Origin: Paracoccaceae bacterium
GTDB lineage: Bacteria > Pseudomonadota > Alphaproteobacteria > Rhodobacterales > Rhodobacteraceae
Assembly: GCA_026709725.1 (NCBI GenBank)
Contig: JAPOSK010000223.1
Coordinates: 1 to 9,909 of the forward strand
Length of the DNA stretch: 9,909 bases
Direction of reading: 5' to 3'
Shown here piece by piece: positions 7,318-9,909 of this stretch. Under the pieces are notes generated by a model, which saw only the letters and a program-made list of their open reading frames with translations, was not told where the DNA came from and ran no database searches. Position 1 is the first letter of the stretch; each line of letters begins with the position of its first letter. The position numbers were made by a program, and so were the translations under genes.

Positions 7318-7779
7318 ATGGCCGTGATTCATGTTGATGACTCCCGCTGGGACAGCATGAACTGTGCCGAACGGATTCAATCGGCATGCCACGCCGCCGT
7401 CACCGTCACATCGCTTCTTCCGCAGAACAGCTGTGCACATATCAGTCTTCTCCTTTGCAATGATGCAAGGATCCGGGGTCTCAACCGGCAGTTCCGCCGC
7501 AAGGACCGCCCCACAGATGTCCTGTCATTTCCCAGCGATGGCTTTCGGACCCCGGATCACCCGAATGATCTCTTCCTTGGTGATATTGCACTTGCTTTCG
7601 AGAGTTGTCGCCGGGGTGCATCCGAAGCATCTGTCAGCCTTGCGGACCACATTGAACATCTTGTCATCCACGGCTGCCTGCATTTGCTCGGATTTGATCA
7701 CGATACCGAGGAAAATTTCCGGAAAATGTCATATTTGGAGACAGTGGCCCTTGCAAAGACCAGAACTTATGTTCCATAG
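7318..7779 (+). CDS. ybeY: Endoribonuclease / rRNA maturation factor YbeY
   Basis: Single-strand-specific metallo-endoribonuclease involved in 16S rRNA 3'-end maturation and 70S ribosome quality control. The diagnostic zinc motif HGCLHLLGFDH is at 118-128, with ligands His118, His122 and His128. The conserved NRQFRRKDRPTDVLSFP block at about 56-72 and LGDIALA at about 87-93 are also intact. The 153-residue length is normal. ATG 7318 is preferred; the nearest purine-rich site (AGGGG 7297-7301) is 16 bases away, so translation may depend on coupling with phoH, and GTG 7324 is an alternative. It sits between phoH and corC, the standard order. Confidence 0.94.
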   Translation: MAVIHVDDSRWDSMNCAERIQSACHAAVTVTSLLPQNSCAHISLLLCNDARIRGLNRQFRRKDRPTDVLSFPSDGFRTPDHPNDLFLGDIALAFESCRRGASEASVSLADHIEHLVIHGCLHLLGFDHDTEENFRKMSYLETVALAKTRTYVP

Positions 7780-7795
7780 AACCGGGTGCAGACAT

Positions 7796-7812
7796 TCTGT
7801 GTCTGACACAGA
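7796..7812. repeat. Perfect 17-bp inverted repeat upstream of corC
   Basis: TCTGTGTC, one central T, then GACACAGA: an exact palindrome in the 46-bp ybeY-corC gap. As RNA it would form about seven pairs with a three-base loop. It ends three bases before the GGGA ribosome site (7816-7819) of corC. It could be a small mRNA hairpin affecting corC translation, a protein-binding site, or chance. Confidence 0.5.
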
Positions 7813-7825
7813 GTTGGGAACAGGA

Positions 7826-8707
7826 ATGCACAAGACGGCTGGCGTGCCATCAGGCCCGGGGAGGCCAGACAACAGATCCGGCAACGCGGGCCGCGGGGGC
7901 CTCTTCGGTTTCTTCAGCCGCACCGGCGGTGATGACACTGACGGCGACAGCCGTGCCGCTGAGGAAGACCCGGACCCGGCCGCCGCCCACACATCCGCTC
8001 CACATGACAGTGTCCCTGTTGTCGGCGATGTCATGGTGACCCGTGCCGATATCATTGCCGTGGCCAATACCGCGTCCCTTGATGAGCTGGTCAAGATCTA
8101 CAAGACCAGTGGCCGCACACGCATCCCGGTCTATGCAGAAACCCTCGACAACCCGCTCGGCTTCGTCCATCTCAAGGATATCGCACTCGAATACGGCTTC
8201 AACGGCATGCACCGTGAATCCTTCAACTTCTCCCGCTGGCTGCGGGCACCGCTCTACGTTCCACCATCAATGGAAATTGCCAGTCTGCGTGCGACCATGC
8301 AGGCCGAAGCCTGTCACATGGCACTGGTTATTGATGAATACGGTGGGGTGGACGGGCTGGTCACCATCGAGGATCTGCTTGAACATCACTTTGGCAAGAT
8401 TCTTGATGAGCATGATCTGCCATCGGATGATGAAAACCGGCTGCACGAGATCCGGCCCGGTGTCTATGAGTGCTCCGGCCAGACCCTCCTGAGAAGCATC
8501 GAGGCAGCCTATCAGCGCCCCCTCTTTGCCCAGAATGATGATGAAGAAATCGACACTATCGGTGGCTGGGTCTCAGCCAGCTGCAATCGCATACCTGAAA
8601 CCGGTGACACGATCCTCATCGACAGTGACCGCATAAAGGTGACGATTATCAGGGCCGATGCCCGCAAGGTCAACTCCCTGCGATTAAGCCCAAACATCCC
8701 CGCCTGA
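7826..8707 (+). CDS. corC: CorC/HlyC-type CBS-domain protein (short form without DUF21 membrane domain)
   Basis: Protein of 293 residues in the family of CorC/YbeX/TlyC. E. coli CorC has been linked to magnesium/cobalt efflux together with CorA, and the wider ybeY-corC context suggests ribosome-related roles; the hemolysin name is historical. Layout: a low-complexity Gly/Asp/Ala-rich leader (1-65), VGDVMVTRADIIAV (about 66-79) opening CBS domain 1 to about 130, CBS domain 2 with MALVIDEYGGVDGLVTIEDLLE at about 165-190, and a C-terminal CorC_HlyC domain from about 210 with IDTIGGWV near 248-255. The start ATG 7826 has GGGA six bases upstream; the frame is open much further back (to 7364) through ybeY, but that part does not look coded. 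The usual leader segment of homologues (helical, ending in RDLRVEDVMVPR) is missing or diverged here, and the normal Pro in MVPR is Thr. lnt follows immediately. Confidence 0.9.
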   Translation: MHKTAGVPSGPGRPDNRSGNAGRGGLFGFFSRTGGDDTDGDSRAAEEDPDPAAAHTSAPHDSVPVVGDVMVTRADIIAVANTASLDELVKIYKTSGRTRIPVYAETLDNPLGFVHLKDIALEYGFNGMHRESFNFSRWLRAPLYVPPSMEIASLRATMQAEACHMALVIDEYGGVDGLVTIEDLLEHHFGKILDEHDLPSDDENRLHEIRPGVYECSGQTLLRSIEAAYQRPLFAQNDDEEIDTIGGWVSASCNRIPETGDTILIDSDRIKVTIIRADARKVNSLRLSPNIPA

Positions 8708-8728
8708 CACTTGACAGAACGTGCCCAG

Positions 8729-9909
8729 ATGCGGGCTTCTCTCCAACTCCTGCCGCTTGCGCCCATCGGCGGACTCGTTGCCGCTCTTGGTCAGGATCCC
8801 TACACGCTGCCACTTGCCCATCTTGCCGGACTTGCCCTCCTCTTTGCCCTCATTCGCCACAGCCCGGACCGAACAGCGAGTGCCCTTCGGGGTTTCCTTT
8901 TCAGTCTCGGCTATTTTGGCCTCACCCTTGCCTGGCTCATCCATCCCTTCCAGGTGAACGCTGAAGCGCATGGCTGGCTCGCGCCCATCGCACTTGCCCT
9001 TCTCGTCACCGGACTTGCCTTCCTCTGGTCCCTCACCATCTGGCTCAGCCACAACCTCACACCAGACCCGACCTGGCGTGCGTTCAGCACTGCTCTTCTC
9101 CTGACGATGACCGAAATGTTCCGTGAACATCTCTTCACCGGCTTTCCATGGGCGCTGCCGGGCTACATCTGGACTGATCAACCGATCGGCCAGGCTGCAT
9201 CACTCATCGGCGTTCACGGTCTGACGGCACTCACGCTCTTCGTTGCCGCCCTGCCCTTTACCGGCCGCCGCCCCATTGCCTCACTCCTGCTGGCTGCAGG
9301 ACTGCTTGCATTCCTTCACACATTCGGTCTCATGCGCCTCGCAGCACACCCTTCCGATTCAGCCAACGGAATCCCCGTTCGTATTGTCCAGCCAAACATC
9401 CCCCAGGAGGAAAAGTGGCCAGCAGACTTTGCCGCCCGGAATCGCGACAGGCTGTTCACACCCCCACTGACACCGGCCACCGAGACAGATCCGGCCCTGA
9501 TCATCTGGCCCGAAACGGCCATCACATGGGAGCGTTTGGAGGCCTCACAGACAAATCTTCCTGCCACGACCCTGCCCCCAAATCGTCAGATTCTGACCGG
9601 CATCATCCGGCAGGATGATCACGCCGTCTACAATTCCGCCCTGCTTCACCGGCCCAACACTCCCATCACCCATATCGACAAGTCGCGGCTTGTTCCCTTT
9701 GGCGAGTACATCCCTCTGGCCGGCTTTCTCTCCCGGTTTGGCCTCGGCCCGCTTGCGGTTGGCGATTCTTCGGGTTTCTCCCGCGGTGATTCGTCCACGC
9801 TTCTGACAACGGCCGGCATCGGCCCCATCCGGGTCCTCATTTGTTACGCAGCCATCTTTCCGGGCCTCGTCCGTCAGCAGCACCGACCCATCGCCCTCGT
9901 CCAGATAAC
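8729..9909 (+). CDS. lnt: Apolipoprotein N-acyltransferase (3' end cut by window)
   Basis: Inner-membrane enzyme that N-acylates the lipid-modified Cys of apolipoproteins, the last step of lipoprotein maturation. The frame runs open from 8729 to the window end (393 codons of about 500 expected). Several hydrophobic segments in the first about 200 residues include HLFTGFPWALPGY at about 134-146; the nitrilase-like domain starts near 218 with VQPNIPQEEKW (Trp230, equivalent to E. coli Trp237). Active-site residues visible: Glu262 in IIWPETAI, Lys318 in HIDKSRLVPFGEY, Glu326 in the same block and Cys372-Tyr373. The next residue, Glu in E. coli (Glu389) and in typical homologues, is Ala374 here. 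ATG 8729 is given as start; TTG 8711, directly after the corC stop in the same frame, would add six residues (MTERAQ) and is a real alternative. Neither has a strong ribosome site. Confidence 0.9.
   Translation, partial: MRASLQLLPLAPIGGLVAALGQDPYTLPLAHLAGLALLFALIRHSPDRTASALRGFLFSLGYFGLTLAWLIHPFQVNAEAHGWLAPIALALLVTGLAFLWSLTIWLSHNLTPDPTWRAFSTALLLTMTEMFREHLFTGFPWALPGYIWTDQPIGQAASLIGVHGLTALTLFVAALPFTGRRPIASLLLAAGLLAFLHTFGLMRLAAHPSDSANGIPVRIVQPNIPQEEKWPADFAARNRDRLFTPPLTPATETDPALIIWPETAITWERLEASQTNLPATTLPPNRQILTGIIRQDDHAVYNSALLHRPNTPITHIDKSRLVPFGEYIPLAGFLSRFGLGPLAVGDSSGFSRGDSSTLLTTAGIGPIRVLICYAAIFPGLVRQQHRPIALVQI

Noticed and set aside
7364..7825. Upstream extension of the corC frame through ybeY
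   Set aside because: The extension overlaps ybeY, whose zinc motif is unambiguous, and looks non-coding; a good ribosome site supports ATG 7826.
8711..8716. TTGACA resembling a -35 box before lnt
   Set aside because: No matching -10 hexamer at 16-18 bases. It is better read as a possible TTG start followed by Thr.
8684..9181. 165-codon minus-strand frame rich in Glu, Gly and Lys
   Set aside because: It is the reverse complement of the Leu/Ala/Pro-rich membrane part of lnt, which explains its odd composition.
1..9909. Mobile element, phage, CRISPR, toxin-antitoxin or tRNA
   Set aside because: No transposase or integrase motif, repeat array, terminal inverted repeats or cloverleaf sequence was seen, and the genes are densely packed with known families.

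Overview
The window reads as chromosomal DNA of a Gram-negative bacterium, most likely an alphaproteobacterium. The reasons are the phoH-ybeY-corC-lnt gene order, a hydantoinase/NMT1-type ABC transporter cluster of a kind I associate with alphaproteobacterial reductive pyrimidine catabolism, and base composition clearly above 50% G+C by eye. I could not run a taxonomic search, so genus is open. All nine genes supported here lie on the + strand and are tightly packed. Both ends of the window cut through genes.

Region 1 (1-6221) is a catabolic and transport cluster. It begins with the 3' part of an M20 amidohydrolase of the N-carbamoyl-amino-acid hydrolase / beta-ureidopropionase type. Next is dihydropyrimidinase (hydA) with a complete metal centre. 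A four-gene ABC importer follows: ATPase, two inner-membrane permeases and an NMT1/THI5-like periplasmic binding protein. Together these would import a cyclic ureide such as a pyrimidine, open the ring of the dihydro form and hydrolyse the carbamoyl product to beta-alanine (or an analogue), CO2 and ammonia. The reductase for the first step (dihydropyrimidine dehydrogenase) is not in the window and could lie upstream. The ATPase and first permease overlap by ATGA, and the other gaps are short, so one transcript is likely.

Region 2 (6222-6335) is a short intergenic stretch with a strong 11-bp GC-rich hairpin and no T-run. It separates the catabolic cluster from the housekeeping cluster.

Region 3 (6336-9909) is the conserved cluster phoH-like ATPase, ybeY (endoribonuclease / rRNA maturation factor), a corC/hlyC-type CBS protein and the 5' part of lnt (apolipoprotein N-acyltransferase), which runs off the end. 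miaB, often just upstream of phoH, is not there; the transporter takes its place. A short perfect inverted repeat lies just before the corC ribosome binding site. 

The most notable observation is in lnt: the acidic residue directly after the catalytic Cys-Tyr, normally Glu, reads as Ala (codon 9848-9850), while the other expected active-site residues are present. I see no tRNA, rRNA, CRISPR array, insertion sequence or phage gene, and no clear evidence of an undescribed system. The cluster junction, the Lnt substitution and the atypical CorC N-terminus are the points most worth checking.
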